A stretch of 64,000 nt of DNA from JAMQKA01 sp043951865 (GCF_043951865.1 NZ_JBINJF010000013.1:1-64000); one strand, 5' to 3'; shown: positions 1 through 9,124, numbered from the stretch's first letter. Program-made: numbers and translations. The notes: a model not told the origin generated them from the sequence alone.

Positions 1-7
1 ATCATTA

Positions 8-150
8 CAGTCTGTAACAGGCTGCGAAATGGGCCTTTCAGCTGCGTTGAAGGACAAATCACCTGCTCAACGTACCAACGTACGTCTGCGCGGCCTTTTG
101 CCCTTCGCCTTGCTGAAAAACAAATTTCTTGGTGAGAAATCCGGACTAGC
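8..150 (+). repeat. R2 palindromic intergenic repeat, copy 1 (long form)
   Basis: An imperfect palindrome: the arm at 36-53 (tttcagctgcgttgaagg) pairs with the arm at 102-118 (ccttcgccttgctgaaa). A tight central hairpin lies at 71-84 (cgtac-caac-gtacg). The right end carries the terminal motif ggtgagaaatccggacta at 132-149. Related copies occur at 35714-35812 (shortened) and 56557-56700 (inverted). No coding capacity is evident, and a non-autonomous mobile repeat is an inference. Confidence 0.7.
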
Positions 151-257
151 CTCCGTCACTTTCCAATGAATAAAAACACCTGGAGTGATTTTGTAACAAC
201 TTCAATTCCTGGCTATTTCACCGGCAGATCCATCACTTGTACCACGGTACGCATAAC

Positions 258-1199
258 ATGAACGTTTCAATTGAAAAAGCGATAGAAATTTTAACAGATG
301 GTCATCCCGTGGCCTTTCCCACTGAAACGGTATATGGGCTAGGCGCAGACGCCTGGAATCCGGATGCGATCCGTCAGGTATTTGATCTGAAGGGCCGCCC
401 CTCCGATAACCCGCTGATTGTCCATATCGCATCCCGCAACCTGGTAGACGACTTTGCGGCTGACATCCCGGATCACGCGACAAAGCTGATGAAGGCCTGT
501 TGGCCGGGACCCCTGACGCTGATTTTCAAGAAAAAGCCGAATGTGTTGGATCTCATCACTGCCGCCCTGGACACCGTAGCGCTCCGTTGGCCGAGCCACG
601 CGCTGGCCCAGGAGCTTATTTTTCGTGCCGGACCGCTGGTTGCGCCGAGCGCCAACAAGTCCGGCAGGCCCAGCCCCACCAAAGCCAGCCACGTAACCGA
701 AGATTTTGGAGATGATCTCCCGGTCATCGACGGGGGAGCAACCCAGATCGGCCTGGAATCGACAGTACTCGATATATCTGAACTGCCTCTTCGCATCTAC
801 CGCCCCGGATACATCGACAAGAAAGATATTGAGCGTATAACCGGCCTGGACGTTATTTTAACCCAGGAAGCCGGTAGAGAGCAGGCGACGCGGAGTCCCG
901 GGACCAAATACTCCCATTATGCACCGGAAGCCACTGTTCGCTGGCTCGAAGAGGGAGAGTCACCCGACAAAAAAAATGCGCTGTACCTCGTCCATTCTCT
1001 GCAGGCGGAGGAACAACCACATCTGCTTCACTACCATCAGGACTATAAAAAAATGGCGACGGAACTGTATGACCGGTTTCGGCAGGCCGACCACAATCGG
1101 CTGGAGGAAGTAGTTGTGGAGCCTTTTGATGCCCAAACCCGGGAACAACACCCGATTACTGAAGCCCTGGTGAACCGTATTTCCAAAGCGATCGGATGA
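258..1199 (+). CDS. tsaC: L-threonylcarbamoyladenylate synthase (Sua5/YwlC type)
   Basis: Makes threonylcarbamoyl-AMP from threonine, bicarbonate and ATP, the first step of the t6A37 modification of ANN-decoding tRNAs, in the cytoplasm. From the ATG at 258 the product has 313 residues. It has an N-terminal YrdC-like domain with KGRPSDNPL (45-53), PSANKSGRPSPT (130-141) and ESTVLD (167-172). The linker SPGTKYSHYAP (213-223) leads to a C-terminal Sua5 domain, so this is the long Sua5 form rather than the short TsaC form. The reading frame extends upstream only to a TTG at 237, and the ATG fits the family start better. It stands alone, upstream of the sigma operon. Confidence 0.93.
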   Translation: MNVSIEKAIEILTDGHPVAFPTETVYGLGADAWNPDAIRQVFDLKGRPSDNPLIVHIASRNLVDDFAADIPDHATKLMKACWPGPLTLIFKKKPNVLDLITAALDTVALRWPSHALAQELIFRAGPLVAPSANKSGRPSPTKASHVTEDFGDDLPVIDGGATQIGLESTVLDISELPLRIYRPGYIDKKDIERITGLDVILTQEAGREQATRSPGTKYSHYAPEATVRWLEEGESPDKKNALYLVHSLQAEEQPHLLHYHQDYKKMATELYDRFRQADHNRLEEVVVEPFDAQTREQHPITEALVNRISKAIG

Positions 1200-1362
1200 T
1201 TGGGGCGTTCCTGCCAGATACCTGCCCACGGCTTTTGCTTTCTTATTGCGACAGATTATCATCCCCCGGTAACACTTGCCGGTAGGGAGACTCCCACTTC
1301 AAAAAAAATTGAGCTTTCCAGCTGGTTGGCAAACGTTTTCCCGTTGAAAATGCTTCTTTAAG

Positions 1363-1396
1363 AAAAAAACTAGTCATGCCCTGATCTTCCCGTGTA
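1363..1396 (+). promoter_or_regulatory. Predicted ECF promoter of the sigma operon
   Basis: The block AAAAAAACTAGTCATGCC (1363-1380) is followed by CGTGTA (1391-1396), 22 nt before the sigma factor ATG. The same two blocks recur at 5784-5818 before the fasciclin gene with a 1-nt spacing difference. ECF sigma factors commonly transcribe their own operon, so I infer that ACTAGTC and CGTGTA are the -35 and -10 elements read by the adjacent sigma factor. There is no direct proof. Confidence 0.6.
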
Positions 1397-1417
1397 CTAA
1401 GGGCCAGGAAAGCAATC

Positions 1418-1993
1418 ATGGATTCAGTATCTGATCAACAATTTTCGGATTGGGCCTCCCGGCTGCGCACGTCGGATGAGACCGCTCTGGATGAGCTATT
1501 TGATCAGACGTTTGAGATCTATGTCAGGTATGCGTGGCGGTTTACGAAAGACAAACCATCTGCTGTGGATATCGTGCAAAACAGCTTTATTAAGCTGTGG
1601 AACATCCGGGCTGACCTTGATCCTTCGCAATCGCTGAAAACCTATATTTACCGAATGGTCAAAAACAACGCCTTGAATTACCTGCGGGATCACCGGCAGT
1701 TCTCTCTTTCAATGGAAGATATTCAGCTGGCTGATCCCGATTCCGAAATTGACGTTCTTCCCGAAGAGTTGCCACTGGCCCGGCACCTGGAGCGGTGGAT
1801 TGAAGCGCTGCCCCGGCGACAGAAACAGGCGTTTGAGCTGAGCAGGTATGAAGGACTTACGCACGAAGAAATTGCAGAGGTTATGGACGTAGCCCCCAGG
1901 ACGGTAAACAACCATATTGTGGCCGCCTTGAACACGTTGAAAGGCCAGTATGAGCAATTCAGGGAACAAAGAGAATCACGGTATGAACAATGA
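1418..1993 (+). CDS. ECF RNA polymerase sigma factor (FecI-like)
   Basis: A 191-residue sigma-70 family protein of ECF size. Region 2 spans about 24-92 (includes DIVQNSFIKLWN and TYIYRMVKNNALNYL). Region 4 spans about 124-178, with the helix-turn-helix around LTHEEIAEVMDVAPRTVNNH. Regions 1.1 and 3 are absent. It directly precedes and overlaps a FecR gene, which is followed by an STN-domain TonB receptor: the arrangement of cell-surface signalling systems, in which the receptor signals through FecR to free the sigma factor. A promoter-like motif at 1363-1396 is repeated before the fasciclin gene and suggests autoregulation. Confidence 0.93.
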   Translation: MDSVSDQQFSDWASRLRTSDETALDELFDQTFEIYVRYAWRFTKDKPSAVDIVQNSFIKLWNIRADLDPSQSLKTYIYRMVKNNALNYLRDHRQFSLSMEDIQLADPDSEIDVLPEELPLARHLERWIEALPRRQKQAFELSRYEGLTHEEIAEVMDVAPRTVNNHIVAALNTLKGQYEQFREQRESRYEQ

Positions 1994-2954
1994 CAACCAC
2001 ATATCAGAACTACTCAGCTACTGGCTGAAAAAACTGGATCCTGAAGATCGGGCTTCGGTTGAACAGCTCTGGAAAGAGGCGAAAAAAGCCGACAGTGCGG
2101 GAAACGTGTCAATCTCCCGGAAAGAGAAAGACGAAGCGCTGGCTCATATTAAAAAAGAACTAAACCTGGCAACAGAACAGGAGGACCGGGAACAAACCTC
2201 CTCCGCTTCTCTCTCCCCAACTTCCACCTCTTACCTGAGTTGGAGATGGGCGGCTGCGGCAGTCATCCTTGTCGCGGCGGGCATATCCTACCTGTTTCTG
2301 CCCGTCGAGGTGACGGCGCCGTACGGCAGTCAGCAAACCGTGCAACTGCCGGACGACACCCGCGTCAGGCTGAACAGCGGCAGTACGCTGAGCTACAACA
2401 GGCTGTACGGCATCACGCACCGCAATACACAACTGGAGGGAGAGGCCTATTTTAACGTACAAAAGGGCAGCCAGACCTTTACCGTGCAGACGTTCAACGC
2501 CTCGATAGCGGTACTCGGAACGGAATTCAACCTGCGATCCTGGCCGTCGGAGCCGAATCCGGAGACCAAGGTGGCGCTCGCAGAGGGAAAGCTCTCATTC
2601 CAGGCACTTGAAGATGCTGAAAACGCAATTGTTCTCAACCCGGGAGAACAGAGCACGCTGCGCAGGAACGAGCGCAAGCCCGCACGACCTGAAAAAGCTT
2701 CCCTTCAGCAGGTCATGGCCTGGACAGAACAGCGATTTATGTTCGAGGACCGCCCGCTTTACCAGATTATTCCCGAACTGGAACGGCGGTTTAATATTAC
2801 CATTGAGGTAACTGCGCGTGATATTCTTACGGATTCACTCACGATCTACTACTCCAGCCAGGTAGATGCCGAACAGATCATCAGGGATATATGCCTGAGC
2901 CAGGGAATTAGCTATCGTGCCATCAACAATGGTTTTGTGATCGAATATCGTTAA
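1983..2954 (+). CDS. FecR-type anti-sigma factor
   Basis: Inner-membrane regulator predicted to hold the upstream ECF sigma factor and take a signal from the outer-membrane receptor. From the ATG at 1983 (323 aa): a cytoplasmic N-terminal region with SELLSYWLKKL, one membrane segment about 87-107, a periplasmic FecR domain about 110-210 (contains GSQQTVQLPDDTRVRLNSGS and VLGTEFNLRSW), and a C-terminal DUF4974-like domain about 250-322, a combination usual in Bacteroidota. An earlier ATG at 1950 is possible and would lengthen the overlap with the sigma gene from 11 to 44 bp. Overlapping genes suggest translational coupling. Confidence 0.92.
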   Translation: MNNDNHISELLSYWLKKLDPEDRASVEQLWKEAKKADSAGNVSISRKEKDEALAHIKKELNLATEQEDREQTSSASLSPTSTSYLSWRWAAAAVILVAAGISYLFLPVEVTAPYGSQQTVQLPDDTRVRLNSGSTLSYNRLYGITHRNTQLEGEAYFNVQKGSQTFTVQTFNASIAVLGTEFNLRSWPSEPNPETKVALAEGKLSFQALEDAENAIVLNPGEQSTLRRNERKPARPEKASLQQVMAWTEQRFMFEDRPLYQIIPELERRFNITIEVTARDILTDSLTIYYSSQVDAEQIIRDICLSQGISYRAINNGFVIEYR

Positions 2955-2964
2955 AAGAGTACCC

Positions 2965-5742
2965 ATGACCCCCGGAAAAAGACTGACTTTCCTGCTGCTG
3001 TTCCTCGCTTTTGCAGCGACAAAAATAACCGCGCAGGATACCGGCCAGACCAAACGGCATACGATGATCTTTCGGGATGTCCCCATAGAACAGGCACTCA
3101 AGGAGCTGGTCGAGACCACCGGGATCGACCTCATTTACAACCCCGGTCTTCTCAACGATCAGCAAATTTTCAGTATCTCGAAAGACCAGCTGCCCGAAGA
3201 TATTCTTTCTGATATTTTGCAGGAAACGAATCTCGATTACATCCTGCTCTCCTCAGGAACTTTTCTGCTCATCAAGTCGCCCAGCACCCCCTCCGAGTTC
3301 GGGAGCTTTGCAGGAGCCGTATATGACAAGTCGACCGGAGAACCTCTGGATGGGGCAAATATTTTACTGGCAGACGCTTCCACCGGCACCTCAACCAACG
3401 GGGCCGGACGCTTTACCATAGCTCCGCTGCTGACCGGTAAATACGAGGTCACGATCACCTATGTGGGATACAAGGCGGTCCGCGACACTATTTTAGTTCC
3501 CGCTCAAACCGACAGTCCCAGCCGCTTTTACCTGGAAGCCCGGCCTGTTTTTGTGGAACCCCTCATTGTCTCCAGTATTCAGCCCCGGCTGCCCTACTAC
3601 AGTCCGGAAGGCGAAGAGGTGAATAATCTCACCGGCTGGGGATCATACTCGGGCAGTACCGACGCCATCCGGAGTATAAATGCTGTGATGGGGATTAATT
3701 TCAGTCTCTCGCTAGCCGACCTTCACCTGCAGGGGGGAGCGGCCGGCGATCACCAGGTGCTGCTGGACGGCGTTCAGGTTTACAATCCCGTAAGCCTGGG
3801 GCGCCTGACCGGGGCTTTTAGTCCCTATGCCCTCGAAAAAATTACTATTCACAAAGCAGGCTTCGGGGCCGAAGAGGGCAGCCAGCTATCCGGCATTATT
3901 GAGGTCAAGCAGGACCTGGCCGACCACACAGAAAATACAGTCACTCTCCAGGCCGATCCCCTGAATGCAAATGCCAGAGTTGACTTCGCTGCCGATCTTT
4001 CTGACGGAACTACGCTGAAGACCATGATCGCAGGTCGGGGTAACTTCTGGCGATGGTATCAAAAGCCGTCGCTCTCGGGTACGCTGGAACAGTGGGACAG
4101 GCTCGATCCGCTGCTCATTGAAACTCTGCTTGAAAACCGTTCGGTGGCCTCCAGTTTCAGGCCTCTTTTCCACGATTCTGATATCCGCTTTTACGATTTT
4201 CACATGCGGAATCAGCTGCAGTTTAACGCATTCCACACCTCCTCCCTGAGCTTGTACCAGGGAAAAAACTACCTGCAGACCCAGCTCCTGTCCCACAATG
4301 ACAATACCGAATCGGACGTCCCAGACTTTATGTACACCCGCGACGGGTATCACTGGCTGAATACCATTGGGACGTTCCAGCACGACTGGCTTGCCAGTTC
4401 ACGACTGAATGCCTCCTTCAGTGCCTCTGTCTCAAGCCACCGCTCTTCTCACCACTTTGCGATGGCCAACAGTGATCAACTGGTTGCCCCTTCAGGTGAT
4501 ATCAATCGGGTTAGAGAGCAGCTTGGCAATCTGGTGGACCGCCAGGGTCACAGCGGAGACCGAAACCGCTTAACCGAAACGACTTTTGAAGCCAACTTTG
4601 ATTACAGTCTCCACACCGATCATTCGGTGGGATTCGGACTTGAATCCAAAATTGTCGACTACGCCTTCAGTCTCTCCGATCCGTTTTACCACCCCACATC
4701 CACGGGCAAGACGCAGCTTATTTTCAGCGGATTTATAGATGACGAGATGGCACTGAGCTACAATACCAACCTGGTAGCCGGTACTCGCTTCACTTATATC
4801 CCGGACCACCAGAAAATATTTGCCGAACCGCGGCTCTCCCTGCAGTACGACAAACCGGGGACACCGCTCGGGTATATTTCAGGAAACATATCCACCGGCA
4901 TTTATCGCCAGTTTGTCAACCAGTTCGATGTAACCAGTGTGGGTCCCAGCGCCATTGTTCCCTCAAACCGGTTCTGGGTACCCGCCGACTATACCACGGA
5001 TATACCGAAAGCGTACCACATGGGAGCGGAACTGCTTGTGGAGCCGACCGAACACCTTGCGCTACGCTGGGAAACATTCTACAAATGGCAGCCCAACATG
5101 CTGGCGCTCAACTATCATGCCCTGCTGAGCACTCCCGAATCCACGACTGATCATTTTGAGGATCAGATCAATTTCATTGTTTCAGGCAAAAGCTACACGT
5201 ATGGTACAGGATTCAATATTTCACAATTTATCGAGTCCTGGAAAATGGAGGCGATGCTCTCGTACCAGTATACGCTGGCCAGGCGAAAGATTCCAAATCG
5301 GTTTGATGGTCGGTTTATGGAATCTCCGTGGAATAACCCGCACAAGCTTATGGGTTCAGTTAACTGGAATATTGCCGGTGGACTTACCACCACGCTCCGC
5401 TGGAAAAGTATCTGGGGGCGCTCATGGGCATTCAAGCGGGCTTATTACGATTACCTGACGATACATCAAAATCAAACCGGGTTCGGTTCCCACAGCGTAA
5501 CCTCCCCTTCTGATGACATCCTGCCCCCCTACCATCAGCTGGATCTGTCGATCAGCTATGGACGCGGCCTGGGCGACCGCAGGATACGGGTGCGGGCAGA
5601 TTTCATAAACCTGCTGGATCACCACAATACGCTGGAAAAACAGATTGTACCGCAGCCAACAAGCGGCGGAACCGAATACAAAATCCGGGAACGAACGCTC
5701 CCGGGCCTGACCCCTTCCCTCAGTATTGAACTTTTCTTTTAG
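2965..5742 (+). CDS. TonB-dependent receptor with STN signalling domain
   Basis: A 925-residue outer-membrane receptor. Order of parts: signal peptide (about 1-24, ending TAQ), STN domain (about 34-103), a carboxypeptidase-regulatory-like beta domain (about 113-180, GEPLDGANILL...VGYKAV), plug (about 217-312, with LLDGVQVYNP), then a beta-barrel ending in ...SIELFF, with the usual terminal aromatic residue. STN domains contact FecR, so this is likely the sensor of the sigma/FecR pair. It starts 10 bp after fecR, in one operon. No SusD homologue follows. The ligand cannot be told from sequence; siderophore or glycan are both open. Confidence 0.92.
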   Translation: MTPGKRLTFLLLFLAFAATKITAQDTGQTKRHTMIFRDVPIEQALKELVETTGIDLIYNPGLLNDQQIFSISKDQLPEDILSDILQETNLDYILLSSGTFLLIKSPSTPSEFGSFAGAVYDKSTGEPLDGANILLADASTGTSTNGAGRFTIAPLLTGKYEVTITYVGYKAVRDTILVPAQTDSPSRFYLEARPVFVEPLIVSSIQPRLPYYSPEGEEVNNLTGWGSYSGSTDAIRSINAVMGINFSLSLADLHLQGGAAGDHQVLLDGVQVYNPVSLGRLTGAFSPYALEKITIHKAGFGAEEGSQLSGIIEVKQDLADHTENTVTLQADPLNANARVDFAADLSDGTTLKTMIAGRGNFWRWYQKPSLSGTLEQWDRLDPLLIETLLENRSVASSFRPLFHDSDIRFYDFHMRNQLQFNAFHTSSLSLYQGKNYLQTQLLSHNDNTESDVPDFMYTRDGYHWLNTIGTFQHDWLASSRLNASFSASVSSHRSSHHFAMANSDQLVAPSGDINRVREQLGNLVDRQGHSGDRNRLTETTFEANFDYSLHTDHSVGFGLESKIVDYAFSLSDPFYHPTSTGKTQLIFSGFIDDEMALSYNTNLVAGTRFTYIPDHQKIFAEPRLSLQYDKPGTPLGYISGNISTGIYRQFVNQFDVTSVGPSAIVPSNRFWVPADYTTDIPKAYHMGAELLVEPTEHLALRWETFYKWQPNMLALNYHALLSTPESTTDHFEDQINFIVSGKSYTYGTGFNISQFIESWKMEAMLSYQYTLARRKIPNRFDGRFMESPWNNPHKLMGSVNWNIAGGLTTTLRWKSIWGRSWAFKRAYYDYLTIHQNQTGFGSHSVTSPSDDILPPYHQLDLSISYGRGLGDRRIRVRADFINLLDHHNTLEKQIVPQPTSGGTEYKIRERTLPGLTPSLSIELFF

Positions 5743-5783
5743 ACATCTCCGGCAGGCTCCCAATCTTTTTTGGACTTTTTTTT

Positions 5784-5818
5784 AAAAAAACTAGTCATGC
5801 CTCCGGATCAACCGTGTA
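5784..5818 (+). promoter_or_regulatory. Predicted ECF promoter of the fasciclin gene
   Basis: AAAAAAACTAGTCATGCC (5784-5801) and CGTGTA (5813-5818) repeat the motif found before the sigma gene (1363-1396), with one extra spacer base. The fasciclin ATG lies 44 nt downstream. The 18-nt identity between two otherwise unlike intergenic regions makes coincidence unlikely. Recognition by the neighbouring sigma factor is inferred. Confidence 0.6.
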
Positions 5819-5862
5819 TGTACGCTGTCAATTAACCCCAATAAAATCAACAAGGTACCTAC

Positions 5863-8010
5863 ATGAGTTTTCTAACAACATTATGGTCAAAAGTCGGAGC
5901 GTTTCCCCTGCTCCTGTCGGTTGCGCTCGTTTTTAGTCTCACTGCCTGTGGCAGTGACGATGACGACGATGGCAACGGCATGGGACCCGATACGGAAATG
6001 AACATCGTGGAACAAGCTGAGTCAAGTGACGACCTGAGCACACTCGTACAGGCAATTTCAGATGCCGGGCTGGCAGGCACGCTCGCATCGGACGGTCCGT
6101 TCACCGTGTTTGCTCCCACAAACGCCGCGTTTAATGCCCTCCCGGAAGGCACACTATCCAGCCTTTCTTCAGAACAGCTGGCGGACATCCTGACATTTCA
6201 TGTCATTCCGGGAGAAATTATGTCTGGCGATCTGCAAGCCCGCCAGACGGTAGAAACCCTTCTGGGAGAAGAACTGCTCATTACTTCTGAGGGCGGTATG
6301 GTTACCATAAACGGTAATGCCGTCGTTTCTTCTGCCGATCTGCAGGCCTCCAACGGGGTTATCCATGTGGTGGATGGCGTTCTGTTGCCCAAGGCGTTTC
6401 GTGAGCCCAACATTGTGGACACGGCCGAAGATCTGGGCAATTTTACCACGCTCCTGGGTGCCCTCGATCAAACCGACCTGAAGACGACCATTCAGTATGA
6501 GGGTCCGTTTACGGTATTTGCCCCGACCGATGACGCGTTTTCAAACCTGCCGGATGGACTGCTGGCCAGCCTCTCGGATGAGGATCTTGCTGAAATTTTG
6601 CAATATCACGTGGTTGGCAGCGAAGTTATGTCCGGTGATCTTGCCCCGCAGCAAGCGGTCGCTTCTCTGACCGGTGAAGAACTGTTCATAACCGCTAACG
6701 GTGAGGTCAATGTTAACGGAACGGCCACTGTTGCCACCGCAGATGTAGAGGCCAGCAACGGGGTGATCCACGCAGTTGACCAGGTGCTGCTGCCTGATCG
6801 CTTCCAGAACATTGTAGAAAACGCCACAAAACGCTACGAGCTCTCAACGCTTGTACAGGCCGTGGTGGATGCGGAACTGGCTGCCACCCTTTCAGATTCT
6901 GAATCTGAATTTACCGTCTTTGCCCCGAGCAATGCCGCTTTTGAGGGAGTCGACCTTTCCGGCTTGTCCATGCAAGAACTCGCTGACATCCTGACTTTCC
7001 ACGTTATTGAAGGCTCAGTCCTCTCCGGGGATCTGGAATCGAGTCAAACAGTTCAAACGGTCCAGGGTGAGGAACTGCTCATAACTGCGGAAGAAGGTTC
7101 GGTCACCATCAACGGAAGTGCTGCTGTGACTACAGCCGATATTGAAGGTACAAATGGCGTGATCCATATTATTGACGGGGTATTGCTGCCCTCCGACTAC
7201 CGCGAACCGAATATTGTGGACCAGGCTGAAAATGCAGGCAGCTTTAGCACACTGGTGGATGCCCTGGATCAAACGGGATTGAAAGCCACCTTGCAGTACC
7301 AGGGACCATTTACCGTCTTTGCTCCCACGGATGATGCCTTTACAAACCTGCCGGATGGACTGCTGGCCAGCCTTTCCGAGGAGCAGCTAACAGAGATCCT
7401 GCAATATCACGTCGTGTCCGCAGATATTATGTCTGGTGACCTGGATACCCAGCAAGCCGTGGCCACTTTGACCGGTGAAGATATCTTTGTCACTGCAAAT
7501 GGCGAAGTAAATGTAAATGCAACAGCCTCGGTAGTAAATGCTGATATAGAGGCTGCAAACGGGGTCATTCATGCCATTAACCAGGTGCTGCTGCCCAATA
7601 AATTCATATCAGTCGCCGGCATCGTTGGCAAGCGATATGATCTGAGTACGCTTGCGGGCGCTGTAGCCGATGCAGACCTGGTTTCCGTGCTGTCAGATAC
7701 CGAGTCGGAATTTACCGTCTTCGCCCCTACCAATGAGGCGTTTGAAGGAGTGGACCTATCCGGCCTGAGCCAGCAGGAGCTCGCCGATATTCTCACTTAC
7801 CACGTACTCGGCTCCGCGGTACTGTCCGGTGACTTGAGTGACGGGCAAACCGCTACCACTGTCAACGGTGCAGATATAACGATTTCCATCGACAACGACG
7901 GAACCGTAAGTATAAATGGCGATGCTGCCATTGTTCAAACCGTCGACCTGGAAGGAACCAACGGTGTTGTACATATCATCGATGGAGTTCTATCCCCTCC
8001 ATCGGAGTAG
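5863..8010 (+). CDS. Lipoprotein with five fasciclin (FAS1) domains
   Basis: A 715-residue exported lipoprotein. The signal peptide ends in lipobox LTAC with Cys29, followed by GSDDDDD. Acidic S-D-D-D-D tails after the lipid cysteine act as surface-export signals in some Bacteroidota. Five FAS1 domains follow at about 47-182, 183-315, 316-449, 450-581 and 582-715, each with a TVFAP(T/S)..AF core and an NGV(I/V)H..(D/N) motif. Domains 2 and 4 resemble each other, as do 3 and 5, so a two-domain unit was duplicated. FAS1 domains mediate adhesion in many proteins. Its own promoter-like motif matches that of the upstream sigma operon, and a strong terminator follows. Confidence 0.92.
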   Translation: MSFLTTLWSKVGAFPLLLSVALVFSLTACGSDDDDDGNGMGPDTEMNIVEQAESSDDLSTLVQAISDAGLAGTLASDGPFTVFAPTNAAFNALPEGTLSSLSSEQLADILTFHVIPGEIMSGDLQARQTVETLLGEELLITSEGGMVTINGNAVVSSADLQASNGVIHVVDGVLLPKAFREPNIVDTAEDLGNFTTLLGALDQTDLKTTIQYEGPFTVFAPTDDAFSNLPDGLLASLSDEDLAEILQYHVVGSEVMSGDLAPQQAVASLTGEELFITANGEVNVNGTATVATADVEASNGVIHAVDQVLLPDRFQNIVENATKRYELSTLVQAVVDAELAATLSDSESEFTVFAPSNAAFEGVDLSGLSMQELADILTFHVIEGSVLSGDLESSQTVQTVQGEELLITAEEGSVTINGSAAVTTADIEGTNGVIHIIDGVLLPSDYREPNIVDQAENAGSFSTLVDALDQTGLKATLQYQGPFTVFAPTDDAFTNLPDGLLASLSEEQLTEILQYHVVSADIMSGDLDTQQAVATLTGEDIFVTANGEVNVNATASVVNADIEAANGVIHAINQVLLPNKFISVAGIVGKRYDLSTLAGAVADADLVSVLSDTESEFTVFAPTNEAFEGVDLSGLSQQELADILTYHVLGSAVLSGDLSDGQTATTVNGADITISIDNDGTVSINGDAAIVQTVDLEGTNGVVHIIDGVLSPPSE

Positions 8011-8036
8011 GTGCAATCTGATGACATCCTACAAGA

Positions 8037-8070
8037 GGCCTTCCCGTGAAAAGGAAGGCCTTTTATTTTT
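8037..8070 (+). terminator. Rho-independent terminator after the fasciclin gene
   Basis: The perfect 8-bp stem GGCCTTCC (8037-8044) / GGAAGGCC (8053-8060) with an 8-nt loop is followed by ttttattttt. It ends the fasciclin transcript. Confidence 0.9.
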
Positions 8071-8096
8071 GCCTCCCTAATTATCGTGAGTTCTAA

Positions 8097-8325
8097 CTTC
8101 CAGCTTTAACATTGTTTGCTGATTTCTCGGGGCAGGCCTTTAATATCCCCTCCAGGGGCGCGCCGCCGAAGGCGGGTGGGGTGTTCTTCTCTATCTCAGA
8201 CCTGCACCTCCCGACCTAATCGCAAAACTACGCGATTGGTACATCCTTTCAAGGAGGGACTGTTTTCTTGCCGTCTCAAGACAAACAGGCATTCTGGTTA
8301 CGATCATTATACAGAACTCAGGTTA
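8097..8325 (+). repeat. R1 intergenic repeat, copy 1
   Basis: About 229 bp that align along the whole length with 56731-56956. Both begin cttccagctttaacat and end aactcaggtta. Shared inner hairpins are CCGCC-GAA-GGCGG and AATCGC...GCGATT, and both contain gggactgttttcttgcc. It fills the gap between the fasciclin terminator and the AP2-domain gene. The reading frame across it is not convincing as a gene. Confidence 0.75.
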
Positions 8326-8581
8326 GTTAATAACATCCTGCGCCAGGGTTGATCATGTTTGCGTGTTGCAGGATCCGGCTGAAAATACTAGTTTTGTGCC
8401 CGGCAATAGGCATTGACAACACGAGTATTTTTAAAGGATGGATGACTCTGGATTCAGGCATCTCTCCGGGGCAGGTCGTTCCACTGACTGTTTAGAACGG
8501 CAATGCTGTACCTGTGATATGGTGTTCCTGCCCGATTCAAAACACTAATGCAACAAGAAACAAAAGAAGTACACAGCACCT

Positions 8582-9055
8582 ATGAAAAACATTCTAAAGC
8601 TCGACAATAAAGATTTCCGCGGCTATTGGGTCCGTATTCAACGAGATCACCGCCGGTTCAGCAAGCGCTTTAGAAGAAGAGATTATGACAGCTGGGAGGA
8701 GGCCCGGCAGGCCGCTATTGAATACCGGGATGAATGGCTGAGGGAATGGAATGAAATTGCGCGAAATCCAGACCAAAAAATCCAGTATCAAAACAGTGTT
8801 ACCGGCGAAATCGGCATCCACAAGACCACCAAGCGGGGAGTCGTATATCTTGGCATTAGCTACATCAATGAGGAAGGGGAACAGAAGATAAAGAGCTTCC
8901 GTGCCGGTATTCCTGATGAAGACAATTACGAAGAAAACTATGAAAAGGCGATGGAGAAGGCGAAAGAATTTCGCGACAAGGTAAACATGAAACGATTTGG
9001 TGTACGCTGGGTAAACTACAAGCGAAGAAAACAAAAAATGAAGGAAAACTCCTGA
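8582..9055 (+). CDS. Small AP2-domain protein, two AP2-like repeats
   Basis: 157 residues, very basic and charged. The first AP2-like unit is about 13-58 (RGYWVRIQRD...SKRF...WEEARQAAIEYRDEW). A second is about 86-142 (GVVYLGISY...KIKSF...YEKAMEKAKEFRDK). Each has the beta strands plus amphipathic helix expected of the fold, which binds DNA. Bacterial AP2 domains occur in homing endonucleases, integrases and small stand-alone proteins. No HNH or recombinase motif is visible here, so catalysis is unlikely. It sits between repeats R1 and R3 with no operon partner, suggesting mobility or regulation of its own locus. The fold call is from motif recognition only. Confidence 0.68.
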   Translation: MKNILKLDNKDFRGYWVRIQRDHRRFSKRFRRRDYDSWEEARQAAIEYRDEWLREWNEIARNPDQKIQYQNSVTGEIGIHKTTKRGVVYLGISYINEEGEQKIKSFRAGIPDEDNYEENYEKAMEKAKEFRDKVNMKRFGVRWVNYKRRKQKMKENS

Positions 9056-9124
9056 CCCCTTTTTATTCTCGCCGAGTTCACGCGCATCGCCAGGCTTCAC
9101 TTTTACCGCCAGGCTCCCAGGTTT

